Positions 25,853 to 34,050 of a stretch of 64,000 nucleotides of DNA are shown one piece after another. The notes under the pieces are model-generated. The model did not search any database, was not told the DNA's origin, and saw only the letters and a list, made by a program, of their open reading frames with translations. Both the position numbers and the translations under genes were made by a program. How positions within the stretch are numbered: position 1 is the first letter of the stretch; each line of letters starts with the position of its first letter. Source of the stretch: Bermanella sp047621325. GTDB taxonomy: Bacteria; Pseudomonadota; Gammaproteobacteria; Pseudomonadales; Oceanobacteraceae. The DNA lies in contig JBLHLT010000015.1 in the NCBI GenBank assembly GCA_047621325.1, positions 1-64,000 of the forward strand, in the 5' to 3' direction.

Positions 25853-26844
25853 AGTGCTAATCCATCTTTATGACCGTTATTTAATTTTCGCTTTATTGGC
25901 TCTTTTATTTTAACTGCAAGCACATCGTTTGATACGCCTAGCTGGCCACGGAAAATTGGCGTGCCATTGGCCTGTAAAATAAAATCTTCCGGCATATCAA
26001 TTGGTATAACATCCCCTGCCTTGAATGCCGCCACCTCACGCAACGATATTTCCTGACGGACAATGGTGCCATGTACCGGAACTTTGGCGCTTTGAATATC
26101 TTCTTGCAAAGAATGCACCCATCTTTCATCTACTTCATCGACATCCGATTGCACACCTGCATCCAATACTTCACGAATGGGTTCAATCATTGAATAAGGC
26201 AACGCCATATGGAGGTCACCACCGCCACCATCAAGTTCAATATGAAATGAACTCACCACCACGACTTCACTAGGGCTCACTATATTTGCCATAGCAGGGT
26301 TTACTTCGCTGCCGTAATATTCAAACTCTAGCGGTAAGACAGCATGCCAAGCTTCTTTCATGTCTTTAAACACTTGGCTTAATATTAATTGCACGACTCG
26401 CAATTCGGTTGGGGTAAATTCTCGACCTTCGATTTTGGCGTGACGGCCATCACCGCCAAAAAAATTATCCACTAATTTAAAGACTAATTTAGCGTCAAGA
26501 ATAAAGAGTGCGGTGCCTCTTAAAGGGCGCATCTTCACCATATTTAATGAGGTGGGCACATAAAGCGTGTGAATATATTCACCAAACTTCATGATTTGTA
26601 TGCCACCGCTGGCAACGTCAGCACTGCGGCGTAAAAAATTAAACATACTGATACGAGTATAACGAGCGAAACGTTCGTTGATCATTTCCAGCGTGGGCAT
26701 TCGCCCACGAACGATTCGATCTTGACTGGAAAGGTCATACGATTTGACCCCTTCGCCATCACCAGGATCATCCGCTTCTATGTCGCCGTCATCAACCCCA
26801 TGTAACAGGGCATCAATTTCGTCTTGACTTAACAGATCTTGCAC
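25849..26844 (-). CDS. fliM: FliM, flagellar motor switch protein
   Basis: 331 residues from a GTG start (26844), with GAGG about 11 nt upstream. The N-terminus MQDLLSQDEIDALLHGV carries the CheY-P-binding EIDALL motif. The middle domain has the GGxG-type region (VVVVSSFHIELDGGGGDLHMALPYSMIEPIREVL). The C-terminal SpoA domain pairs with FliN. It sets the direction of rotation in response to CheY-P. It lies 46 bp after fliL. Confidence 0.97.
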   Translation of the reverse strand: MQDLLSQDEIDALLHGVDDGDIEADDPGDGEGVKSYDLSSQDRIVRGRMPTLEMINERFARYTRISMFNFLRRSADVASGGIQIMKFGEYIHTLYVPTSLNMVKMRPLRGTALFILDAKLVFKLVDNFFGGDGRHAKIEGREFTPTELRVVQLILSQVFKDMKEAWHAVLPLEFEYYGSEVNPAMANIVSPSEVVVVSSFHIELDGGGGDLHMALPYSMIEPIREVLDAGVQSDVDEVDERWVHSLQEDIQSAKVPVHGTIVRQEISLREVAAFKAGDVIPIDMPEDFILQANGTPIFRGQLGVSNDVLAVKIKEPIKRKLNNGHKDGLAL

Positions 26845-26890
26845 GGGTCAACGATCCTCTAAAACCATCGAGTGGTTGCTATATCACACA

Positions 26891-27415
26891 TTACTGCATG
26901 ACATAATTAGTAAATAGAATTTGCTCTAAGCCGCCTTCTATTCCTGTTTCTTGCGTGACAATTCGTTGAATTTCTTCTTGCAGTTTGATGCGTACACCCG
27001 CTCTGCCTTCTGCTGTGCGCAGGTATTCATAATCTTGCTGACTCAATAACGAAATAATAGAGCTACGAATCATTGGGCTGTGCATTTCTAATGCGTCTGC
27101 TGTGCCTGGGTCTCGCGTCATGGCTTCCATATAAATTTGTAAATATCGCTGACGAGAGCCCACTTGATAGTTCACGATAAATTCAGGTTTCAATTTAATA
27201 TAAATCGCCGGGCCTGCCGAAGGGGCTACAGCTACTTCTTCTACCGCTTCAGCGGGTGCCTCTTCTATTGGTTTATCGTCACCACCCATTAACAATAGTG
27301 CCGCTGCCACACCAATACCCACAACCAATACAGCAGCCACAATAATGATGATCATTTTTTTATTGCTTTTTGGTTCCGCTACTGGATCCAATTGCAATTC
27401 TTTTTCGTTAGCCAT
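26891..27415 (-). CDS. fliL: FliL, flagellar basal body-associated protein
   Basis: 174 residues. A short cytoplasmic N-terminus, one membrane helix (about 20-42, KMIIIIVAAVLVVGIGVAAALLLMG), an acidic Ala/Glu linker and the periplasmic FliL domain (IYIKLKPEFIVNY... RYLQIYMEAMTRD... LLSQQDYEYLRTAEGRAGVRIKLQEEI) are visible. It is a stomatin-like partner of stators, supporting torque. It opens an operon with its own sigma-54 promoter and has an AGGTGA ribosome site. Confidence 0.95.
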   Translation of the reverse strand: MANEKELQLDPVAEPKSNKKMIIIIVAAVLVVGIGVAAALLLMGGDDKPIEEAPAEAVEEVAVAPSAGPAIYIKLKPEFIVNYQVGSRQRYLQIYMEAMTRDPGTADALEMHSPMIRSSIISLLSQQDYEYLRTAEGRAGVRIKLQEEIQRIVTQETGIEGGLEQILFTNYVMQ

Positions 27416-27445
27416 ACGTCACCTTTTTGATGCTTAATTAAAATC

Positions 27446-27461
27446 TGCAAGCCCTATGCCA
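27446..27461 (-). promoter_or_regulatory. Sigma-54 promoter of fliL-fliM-fliN-fliOPQR-flhB
   Basis: The minus strand reads TGGCATAGGGCTTGCA, which is consensus at TGGCA and TTGCA with correct 12-bp GG-GC spacing. The predicted start point is about 20 bp ahead of the fliL ATG. Confidence 0.88.
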
Positions 27462-27539
27462 CGAACATGACAAACCATTTAGGTCGGTTACGCCATTTGA
27501 ATAGGGTATTTAAATAAGTGTAGACAAGAACAACAGAAG

Positions 27540-27557
27540 AGCCTTGCCATCAAGGCT
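27540..27557 (-). terminator. Possible terminator after fliK
   Basis: agccttg (27540-27546) and caaggct (27551-27557) form a 7-bp stem with a 4-nt loop, 30 bp past the fliK stop. The minus strand continues 'cttctgttgttcttg', T-rich but broken. With a sigma-54 promoter for fliL just beyond, a partial terminator is plausible. Confidence 0.45.
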
Positions 27558-27587
27558 GATGACAAGGTAAAAGCATGTGGATAAGTG

Positions 27588-28982
27588 TTAAGCGAAGTAG
27601 TCCACTAAAGAATCACTCTCTAACGATATTCCCTCTGATTGATTGGATAAATCTGTATCTGAAAATTCACCATCGATGTTGCCATCACCGCTCGCTGTCC
27701 CCTGCGAATGTTCTTGCTCTTGCTGGCGGCCTTGCTCCGATACATTCACATCCGCAAGGTTAATGCCTTGCTGCTCTAACAGTTCCCGTAGTCTGGGTGA
27801 CTGCCCCTCTAAAGCATCACGTACCATTTGGTTATTACTCCCAAACGCCACGCTCACTTGATCATTTTGAACTTTTATTTTTACTTCCAGTGAGCCAAGC
27901 TCTGGTGGGTCCAATTGTATGCGAGCATTCTGAATGCCTTCACTGGCCATGATGCTAATACGCTTGGCCACTTGATCATTCCATTGTGGATGCTGAGGCG
28001 GAACATCCAATTTATTAAACGTAGAAAGCCGTTTTTCTTGTGGTTGTGTTTTTGCCGTATCCGTTTGATCCAGCGCCATTGATTTAAACGATTGAGAATC
28101 TTTTAAAACACCTGTCGCCGCATCAGCCGTATTCATTTTTACTTCTTGCATCAATGCCGGATCTTGGGTTTGAGGGCTCGCTGTCGCGGTGGCTTCTTTT
28201 AACATACTCAATGTTTTGGGTTGTTCATGAATCGATGTGCTGTCTAGGTCGATGCCATCTAAACTGGATTCATCTATTACCGGCTCCATACCAAGTTCAT
28301 CAAGGTTGATCATTTTATTATTCTGCGCGCTTGTTCCCATTAACGGATTAACACCTTGTTGATTCGGATCTAATGGCTGAATCATTTCTCCCTGTGTGCG
28401 TTGTTGCATAGATTGGCGCAGGGTTAAATCAGATTGCGCCAATTTAACCTGAGTATCTTGATCGGTTAATGCTCCTTCCATTTTTATAGACGCCAATTCT
28501 TCACCGTCTACATTATCCGCTATTTTAGGCTGCACATGAGGCTGCGCTCGACGTAAGCTTTCTAAATATTGCAGACCTTGCGGTTCATCTACATCGGAGA
28601 TTGGGGTGTTAATAGGCTGAATACTTTGTCCGTATAAAACACCTTCACTTTCTGCGTTTGTTTCTGGCTGATTTGTTAATGCTAGCGGCCCAATGAAGTC
28701 ACTATCAAGCTGAGCTAACTGGTTATCTGCAAGAGCAGGGGTAGGTGGCAGATAAGCGGCAAACTCTTGCCCTGCTGGCAAACTAGAAAGATCGCTTGCC
28801 GCTTGTAGTTGTTCAAAAAAGCTTAACCCGCCTTCACCTTGATTCAGATCAGATGACGTCGAGTCCGCGGCCGAAACTGGGGTTAAAACCCCTGTTTTAG
28901 TCGTTAAAGGCTGAGATAGCGGGCTATTGTTAGCACTTTGAGTAACTGGGGATATAAGCGTAAATAAAGGTGATACTGGCAT
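27588..28982 (-). CDS. fliK: FliK, hook-length control protein
   Basis: 464 residues from the ATG at 28982; a TTG four codons further up is open but has no ribosome site. The first ~330 residues are Gln/Ser/Asp-rich and low in hydrophobicity, suited to a secreted ruler. The C-terminal Flg_hook domain (~345-425) contains DPPELGSLEVKIKVQNDQV and LRELLEQQGINLADVNV. FliK is exported, measures hook length and triggers FlhB switching. It has its own sigma-54 promoter and follows the HptB-HsbR-HsbA genes. The sequence is not repetitive. Confidence 0.93.
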   Translation of the reverse strand: MPVSPLFTLISPVTQSANNSPLSQPLTTKTGVLTPVSAADSTSSDLNQGEGGLSFFEQLQAASDLSSLPAGQEFAAYLPPTPALADNQLAQLDSDFIGPLALTNQPETNAESEGVLYGQSIQPINTPISDVDEPQGLQYLESLRRAQPHVQPKIADNVDGEELASIKMEGALTDQDTQVKLAQSDLTLRQSMQQRTQGEMIQPLDPNQQGVNPLMGTSAQNNKMINLDELGMEPVIDESSLDGIDLDSTSIHEQPKTLSMLKEATATASPQTQDPALMQEVKMNTADAATGVLKDSQSFKSMALDQTDTAKTQPQEKRLSTFNKLDVPPQHPQWNDQVAKRISIMASEGIQNARIQLDPPELGSLEVKIKVQNDQVSVAFGSNNQMVRDALEGQSPRLRELLEQQGINLADVNVSEQGRQQEQEHSQGTASGDGNIDGEFSDTDLSNQSEGISLESDSLVDYFA

Positions 28983-29016
28983 GACGATACCCAAACAATT
29001 CTAGATACTAAGAATT

Positions 29017-29032
29017 TGCAATGCTTAGGCCA
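29017..29032 (-). promoter_or_regulatory. Sigma-54 promoter of fliK
   Basis: The minus strand reads TGGCCTAAGCATTGCA, with perfect TTGCA and correct spacing. It lies between hptB and fliK, partly within the 3-prime intergenic bases after the hptB stop region (29047). The start point is about 24 bp ahead of the fliK ATG. Confidence 0.85.
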
Positions 29033-29046
29033 AGTTTAGAAAATTA

Positions 29047-29376
29047 TTATAATTGCTGTAATTGCGTTTTAACCAACAAAAACTCTTGTTCAATTTGTTC
29101 AATAACTTGAGGAATATGATGTAAATCTTGGGCGCGGCCGGCATTTTCTACCGTTTGAAAAAGGGCTGATAAAGACTCAGCACAAATATTGGCACTGGAA
29201 CCTTTTAGGCTATGAGCAAGTTCAGCTGCTTCATGGCTATCGGTTGAATTAACCGCCACTTTTAACGCATTTAACTTAATGTCACTATCTTGAATATAAG
29301 TCTGAATAAGATCGCTGAAGCTATCTTCCATAAGTTCTTTTAATTCTAGTATTTGCGCCATATTCAGATGTGACAT
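29047..29376 (-). CDS. hptB: Histidine phosphotransfer (HPt) protein, HptB-like
   Basis: 109 residues forming a single HPt four-helix domain with phospho-acceptor H55 in AELAHSLKGSSANICAESL. It lies 5 bp after the RR-phosphatase gene and should pass phosphate to its receiver D56. In Pseudomonas aeruginosa HptB phosphorylates HsbR in a switch that links hybrid kinases (such as RetS-type) to flagellar and biofilm control, and the hptB, hsbR and hsbA genes are adjacent there as well. The symbol is assigned by this match in architecture and gene set; no sensor kinase gene is nearby. Confidence 0.8.
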   Translation of the reverse strand: MSHLNMAQILELKELMEDSFSDLIQTYIQDSDIKLNALKVAVNSTDSHEAAELAHSLKGSSANICAESLSALFQTVENAGRAQDLHHIPQVIEQIEQEFLLVKTQLQQL

Positions 29377-29381
29377 GGTAC

Positions 29382-31097
29382 TTACTCCTCAGGTTGCGTT
29401 TGCCACGATAGACAAACCTTAACTTTATTGCCTTTATCAAGGTAAGTAAGACTATCACACAAACTATAAATCAAGGGAATCCCCCTGCCTGAGTAAGCGA
29501 TATTTTCATCGGGCTTAAAATTAAAGTTATTATTGTCGTATTCAAAGCCATCACCACTATCTTCTACAATAATGGTTAACTTCCCCCCGTTAGGGATAGG
29601 GCTAAGATCGAATTTAAATCGAACAAACGCATGCTCTAAAGACGCCATCGCTTGCATACGCTGTTTATAATACTCTGCAAACCCATCTGCGGTTTTCTTT
29701 AATTCTGAACTTAAATTCAAAACACCATGTTCAAAAGCATTAGAAAATAATTCAGCCATCAATGTGTAAAGCTGACCGCTCATACGACGCAGTGCGGGTA
29801 CATCATTTAGTATATTAAGCATCACTGGTAATGGGTTAAATGTTTTTAGGGTCTCGTCTCTAAGGGTATAGGACATACTCCAATCGGTAGGTCCGGTAAT
29901 CGCGCCACTGGATAAATCGATATCAACCTTGCCGATTTCTGATTCATCTACCATCGATAACTCTAATAACGTCGTATCATCATCGCGACCAATTTCACCT
30001 ACGAATTCATTAACCTCTTTCAAAATATTTTCAAAATAAAGTGTGTGATCTGTATGTGTAAACGTTGAAAATAATCGCTCTTCACCAAACAATTCACCTT
30101 CAGAATTACGGGCTTCGATAATACCATCAGACCACATATAGAACTTATCACCGGGTAAAAATGCAACCGATTGAGTTTCAGCATCAAACGCCTGTGGAGA
30201 AAGCACACCCAAGGGTAAATGATTAGATTTAATATGCTCAGCTATACCTGTTTTATGACGGTATAATGCAAAATCGGGTAGGCCGCCCATCCATATTTCA
30301 AGCTCTTTACGTCTAAAACTAAGCGTTGCCATGCAGGTACAACAAAAGTAACCAACCGGTAAAATATTTTTTAGTTTACTATTCATCTCTCGAAGAATAT
30401 CGGCCATCAAAAAGCCTTTTGCGGTCATACCATAAAAAATCTCGGCGAGAGGCATCGCACCAATAGCCGCTGGTAAACCATGTCCGGTAAAATCACCTAA
30501 TAATATATGAATACTGCCAGAGGGCTTTCTGGCGGCGAGTAAAACATCACCGTTGAAAATTGAAAATGGGGAAAGTAAATATTTGATATTGGGAAGGTCT
30601 AAACAACCACTGTGCGCCACGTTGTCATACACTGCACGGGCAACTTGTTGCTCATGGCGCATGTGCTCATTATTTTCACGAATAACATCACGTTGCGCCT
30701 GCAAAATATTATGCATTTTAAGCATGCGACTAAACGCATTAATTTTGGCTTTTAAGATGACTTTATTATAGGGTTTAGAGATGAAATCATCACCGCCACT
30801 TTCAAGGCATGCCGCTAAATCAGATGCCTCTTGTAACGATGTAAGAAAGATAATAGGAATCATATCTTCGCCGGCTAACGTCTTGATTTCCTTAGCCGCT
30901 TGCTGCCCATTTAGGTTGGGCATAATGACATCAAGTAAAATAATGTCAGGTTTTTTCTCTAGGTATTGCTCAATGGCTTCATTGCCATCTGCTGCTTCAC
31001 AAACAGTGAGTCCCATTTGTTTAACAATGGCACACAGAATCATTCTGTCAGATTTATTATCATCTGCCACCAATACCTGAAGTGGTCTTTCATCCAT
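29382..31097 (-). CDS. hsbR: HsbR-like response regulator with PP2C phosphatase and anti-sigma kinase
   Basis: 571 residues in three parts. The N-terminal receiver (1-~120) has phospho-acceptor D56 (IILLDVIMPNLNG) and DD at 12-13. A SpoIIE/PP2C-type phosphatase (~150-390) contains ILLGDFTGHGLPAAIGAMP, MWSDGIIEARNSEGE and GRDDDTTLLEL metal-binding motifs. A C-terminal HATPase anti-sigma kinase domain (~430-565) has ELFSNAFEHGVL and IVEDSGDGF. This matches HsbR, which dephosphorylates or phosphorylates the STAS protein HsbA depending on its own phosphorylation. It sits between hsbA and hptB. Confidence 0.88.
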   Translation of the reverse strand: MDERPLQVLVADDNKSDRMILCAIVKQMGLTVCEAADGNEAIEQYLEKKPDIILLDVIMPNLNGQQAAKEIKTLAGEDMIPIIFLTSLQEASDLAACLESGGDDFISKPYNKVILKAKINAFSRMLKMHNILQAQRDVIRENNEHMRHEQQVARAVYDNVAHSGCLDLPNIKYLLSPFSIFNGDVLLAARKPSGSIHILLGDFTGHGLPAAIGAMPLAEIFYGMTAKGFLMADILREMNSKLKNILPVGYFCCTCMATLSFRRKELEIWMGGLPDFALYRHKTGIAEHIKSNHLPLGVLSPQAFDAETQSVAFLPGDKFYMWSDGIIEARNSEGELFGEERLFSTFTHTDHTLYFENILKEVNEFVGEIGRDDDTTLLELSMVDESEIGKVDIDLSSGAITGPTDWSMSYTLRDETLKTFNPLPVMLNILNDVPALRRMSGQLYTLMAELFSNAFEHGVLNLSSELKKTADGFAEYYKQRMQAMASLEHAFVRFKFDLSPIPNGGKLTIIVEDSGDGFEYDNNNFNFKPDENIAYSGRGIPLIYSLCDSLTYLDKGNKVKVCLSWQTQPEE

Positions 31098-31118
31098 AAC
31101 TGACCTCAGATCCTACGT

Positions 31119-31418
31119 TCAATCGATGGTAAACAGTTGCTCAAAGTTCGAAATCGTTAGTATCTTTTTGACATCGGAATTACAACGACTTATTCGAACA
31201 TTGGCACTCTCGCCACCAGCATGGTCGCGTAATAGCAGTAACATGCCCAAGGCAGAACTGTCTAAATAAGTCGCTCTGGACATATCTATTACATACTTAT
31301 TCACCCCCGTATCCGCCTCTTCATAAGCATCACGAAATTCCTGATGGGCACTAAAGTCAAATCGTCCTTCTACAGTGATGGTTAGCTCATCACCTTTAAC
31401 TGAAGTATTTATTGGCAT
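31119..31418 (-). CDS. hsbA: HsbA-like STAS-domain anti-sigma factor antagonist
   Basis: 99 residues in one STAS domain. The regulatory serine lies in YLDSSALGMLLLLRDH (S54 or S55). A GAGGTTTGAC ribosome site precedes the ATG. In Pseudomonas, HsbA in one phosphorylation state binds the anti-sigma factor FlgM and in the other a diguanylate cyclase, tying flagella to biofilm. The same role is inferred here. FlgM and the cyclase are not encoded in this window. The 89-bp gap upstream may hold a promoter, but none is convincing. Confidence 0.85.
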   Translation of the reverse strand: MPINTSVKGDELTITVEGRFDFSAHQEFRDAYEEADTGVNKYVIDMSRATYLDSSALGMLLLLRDHAGGESANVRISRCNSDVKKILTISNFEQLFTID

Positions 31419-31507
31419 GTCAAACCTCTTAATTTCCTTGGCATTGTTTTACTGCTTTAATTGAGCATAGTTGAAAAAAATAAAGTTGTTTAAATTAAAT
31501 GTTTAAT

Positions 31508-32554
31508 TCATTGCTTTAAGCGTTTAACGATATGTGCCGCTATATGGTTTAAGGGCAATATGACATTTTCAGCCCCTAAGTCAACTGCCGAGCCGGGCAT
31601 CCCCCATACCACTGAACTCTCTTTATCTTGCACAACGTTGTACGATCCCGCATGTTTCATACGTAACATAGCTGCTGCACCGTCAGACCCCATTCCCGTT
31701 AGCATTATACCAATAGAACGCTTAGCTAACTGAGGGTTACGGGCGATTGAATCAAACAATACCTCAACAGAAGGTTTATGTAAGTTAACTCGCTCACCGT
31801 CATACACCTTGCAGTAAAAGTGACCGCCTTTTTGCATCACTTCAAATTGCTTATCACCCGGTGCAATATAAATATGTCCAGGCATGATTTTATCACCGTC
31901 TTGCGCCTCACTAACTTCCTGTTGAAGAATGCCATTGATACGCTTAGCAAATGATGTGCTAAATACCGGAGGAATATGCTGTGTAATGACGATTGGTGGC
32001 GTATCAATAGGCAGCATGGTGAGCAGCTCCCGAATGGCTTCTGTGCCACCTGTTGACGCACCAATGACGATTAAGGCATCTCGATTCAAGCCTTGTTTTT
32101 TAATCGGTTTAATAACAGGTTCAGCCTGCCTATTTGCTTGAATCTCTAACCGGCTGATATTTGCAACGGATGCCATTTTTACTTTTTCAATTATCTGTTG
32201 AGCGTATTCAATGAGTAATTCTGGTTTATCGGCACTAGGCTTACCAATGTAGTCAACCGCGCCAATTTCTAACGCCTCTAGCGTTGCAGGTGCGCCTTTT
32301 TGAGTGAGCGTTGATATCATGACCACAGGTAAAGGATGCAGACGCATTAAATTACGTAGAAAAGTAATGCCGTCCATTTTTGGCATTTCGATATCAAGCG
32401 TAATCACATCCGGTTTTAAAGTCTTAATTTTGTCCCGAGCAATATAAGGATCAGCTGCCGTACCTACAACCTCAATATTTTTTTCACCGGATAATATTTC
32501 AGTTAAAACTTTTCGTATTAAGATTGAATCATCTACGATCAGTACTTTAATCAT
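31508..32554 (-). CDS. cheB: CheB methylesterase of the embedded chemosensory module
   Basis: 348 residues. The receiver domain has D54 (VITLDIEMPKMDG). The short linker is followed by the methylesterase domain with catalytic Ser in GASTGGTEAIRELL, His in VITQHIPPVFSTSFA and Asp in LTGMGSDGAAAML. It is clearly diverged from the other CheB (11072-12226) and has a much shorter linker. Gene order CheR-CheD-CheB after a PAS-rich MCP points to a self-contained adaptation set for that receptor. Confidence 0.94.
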   Translation of the reverse strand: MIKVLIVDDSILIRKVLTEILSGEKNIEVVGTAADPYIARDKIKTLKPDVITLDIEMPKMDGITFLRNLMRLHPLPVVMISTLTQKGAPATLEALEIGAVDYIGKPSADKPELLIEYAQQIIEKVKMASVANISRLEIQANRQAEPVIKPIKKQGLNRDALIVIGASTGGTEAIRELLTMLPIDTPPIVITQHIPPVFSTSFAKRINGILQQEVSEAQDGDKIMPGHIYIAPGDKQFEVMQKGGHFYCKVYDGERVNLHKPSVEVLFDSIARNPQLAKRSIGIMLTGMGSDGAAAMLRMKHAGSYNVVQDKESSVVWGMPGSAVDLGAENVILPLNHIAAHIVKRLKQ

Positions 32555-32565
32555 GACCCACCCTT

Positions 32566-33207
32566 TTAATCAAATAATTCAATATCAGAGTCATCTTTAT
32601 GCTGCCTGATAGAATCTAGGTAACCCTTTTCACGTTCAATAATAGTTTCATTCGTAGTGGTCGTTATACGCCTTACTTTCACACAACCCGTATCTGGAAA
32701 GTAAAGAATCTTTCTAGAAAACACATCACCCACATCAGCTGCTTTTACATTAATGCCTTCTTTTCGTAAAAAATCGTATGCAAACAGAATGTTACGCTGG
32801 CCAACATCGGTCATACTGGCCAGTACTTGCCCGCCACCAAATAATTTAATTTCTAAATTACGTTTCGAACAGCCAAGCTTATAAAGTGTATTCAATAGAT
32901 ACTCCATGGCCCAGTTTCCATATCGAGTCTCGGATGTATTGGCATCACTTCCCCACTGGGCGGAACTATGTTCGTTCTGAATAGGAAGCATAAAATGATT
33001 CATGCCACCTATGCCCAATGATACGTCGCGTACACAAGCACTAATGCATGAACCTAATACAGTACCAATCATCTCACCATGGGTTGTCACATAGAATTCG
33101 CCGGGTAATATTTTTGCACACCAAACATTAAGTTTGGGATCAAAATAGCGATTTACATGTTCGAAGCCTTTTTCAGCAGGGGGCTGATTCAGTGGACTAT
33201 GTGCCAT
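32566..33207 (-). CDS. cheD: CheD, receptor glutamine deamidase
   Basis: 213 residues. Conserved elements are VTTHGEMIGTVLGSCISACVRD with the catalytic Cys in LGSC, and GIGGMNHFMLP with the catalytic His. Thr is expected in the later part. CheD deamidates MCP glutamines and in some bacteria stimulates CheC or CheA. The N- and C-terminal extensions are longer than in the Thermotoga enzyme. It lies 4 bp downstream of cheR and 11 bp upstream of cheB. The main cluster of this window has no CheD. Confidence 0.94.
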   Translation of the reverse strand: MAHSPLNQPPAEKGFEHVNRYFDPKLNVWCAKILPGEFYVTTHGEMIGTVLGSCISACVRDVSLGIGGMNHFMLPIQNEHSSAQWGSDANTSETRYGNWAMEYLLNTLYKLGCSKRNLEIKLFGGGQVLASMTDVGQRNILFAYDFLRKEGINVKAADVGDVFSRKILYFPDTGCVKVRRITTTTNETIIEREKGYLDSIRQHKDDSDIELFD

Positions 33208-33211
33208 TCAA

Positions 33212-34036
33212 TCACCGTATCTTTTTATAGATTGTTCGGCCCTTAGACTCGAATCGAGAAGTCATACCATGCAATGTTTCACTATGACCTATAAACAAAT
33301 GACCACCATCGTGAAGCTGATCGGCTAATCGCTCAAATAACTCTTTTTGGGTTTCTTTATTAAAATAAATAACCACATTTCGGCAGAATATGACGTCAAA
33401 TTTTGCATTCATGGGCCAAGGCCCAAGTAAATTCAAGCGATTAAATTGAATCATTTCCTTGATATCAGGTTTCACGATTCCCATACCGGTATTTGCGTTT
33501 TGCTGAAAACAAGAAAGATAGTCTTTAGGTAACTGCTCAATTTCAGTAAGCGGATAAATGCCTTCGCGGCCTTTTTTTAAAACATCACTGTCTAAATCCG
33601 TGGCCAATATCTTAATATTATGCTGTTTTACCATCATATTTTTATGAAGTGTAATCGCAATACTATAAGGCTCAGGCCCTGTAGAGCACGCCGATGACCA
33701 AATACGAATCGGCGTCGACTTATTTTGTTTTTTCCATTGTGGAATGATTTCTTTTGCTAAATATTCAAAATGATGGGATTCACGAAAGAACGAAGTTAAA
33801 TTCGTTGTAATTGAATTGACGAATTCATTCACTTCAGAAGTATGGTTAGCTTCTAAATGTTGGCAATACTGAGCGAAGTTTTTAAGACCTAGTTTTCTAA
33901 TGCGTCTTGAAATACGACTATAGACTAGTTCTTTTTTTTGGTCTCCCAATACAATACCACTGATATCGTAAGCCATGCCTGAGAGGCGTTTAAAATCCTC
34001 ATCAGCCATTGGGAATTCCTTACCCGAGAAATCCAT
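33212..34036 (-). CDS. cheR: CheR, MCP methyltransferase
   Basis: 274 residues. The N-terminal helical domain (~10-90) leads to SITTNLTSFFRESHHFEYL, then the SAM-binding motif IWSSACSTGPEPYSIAITLH, ATDLDSDVL, and FDVIFCRNVVIYFN. It methylates receptor glutamates. The MCP encoded next to it ends in a WxxF pentapeptide, the type of tether that binds the beta-subdomain of CheR, so the pair are likely partners. This is the only CheR in the window and may serve both CheB proteins. Confidence 0.96.
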   Translation of the reverse strand: MDFSGKEFPMADEDFKRLSGMAYDISGIVLGDQKKELVYSRISRRIRKLGLKNFAQYCQHLEANHTSEVNEFVNSITTNLTSFFRESHHFEYLAKEIIPQWKKQNKSTPIRIWSSACSTGPEPYSIAITLHKNMMVKQHNIKILATDLDSDVLKKGREGIYPLTEIEQLPKDYLSCFQQNANTGMGIVKPDIKEMIQFNRLNLLGPWPMNAKFDVIFCRNVVIYFNKETQKELFERLADQLHDGGHLFIGHSETLHGMTSRFESKGRTIYKKIR

Positions 34037-34050
34037 AATTCATTACTTCT

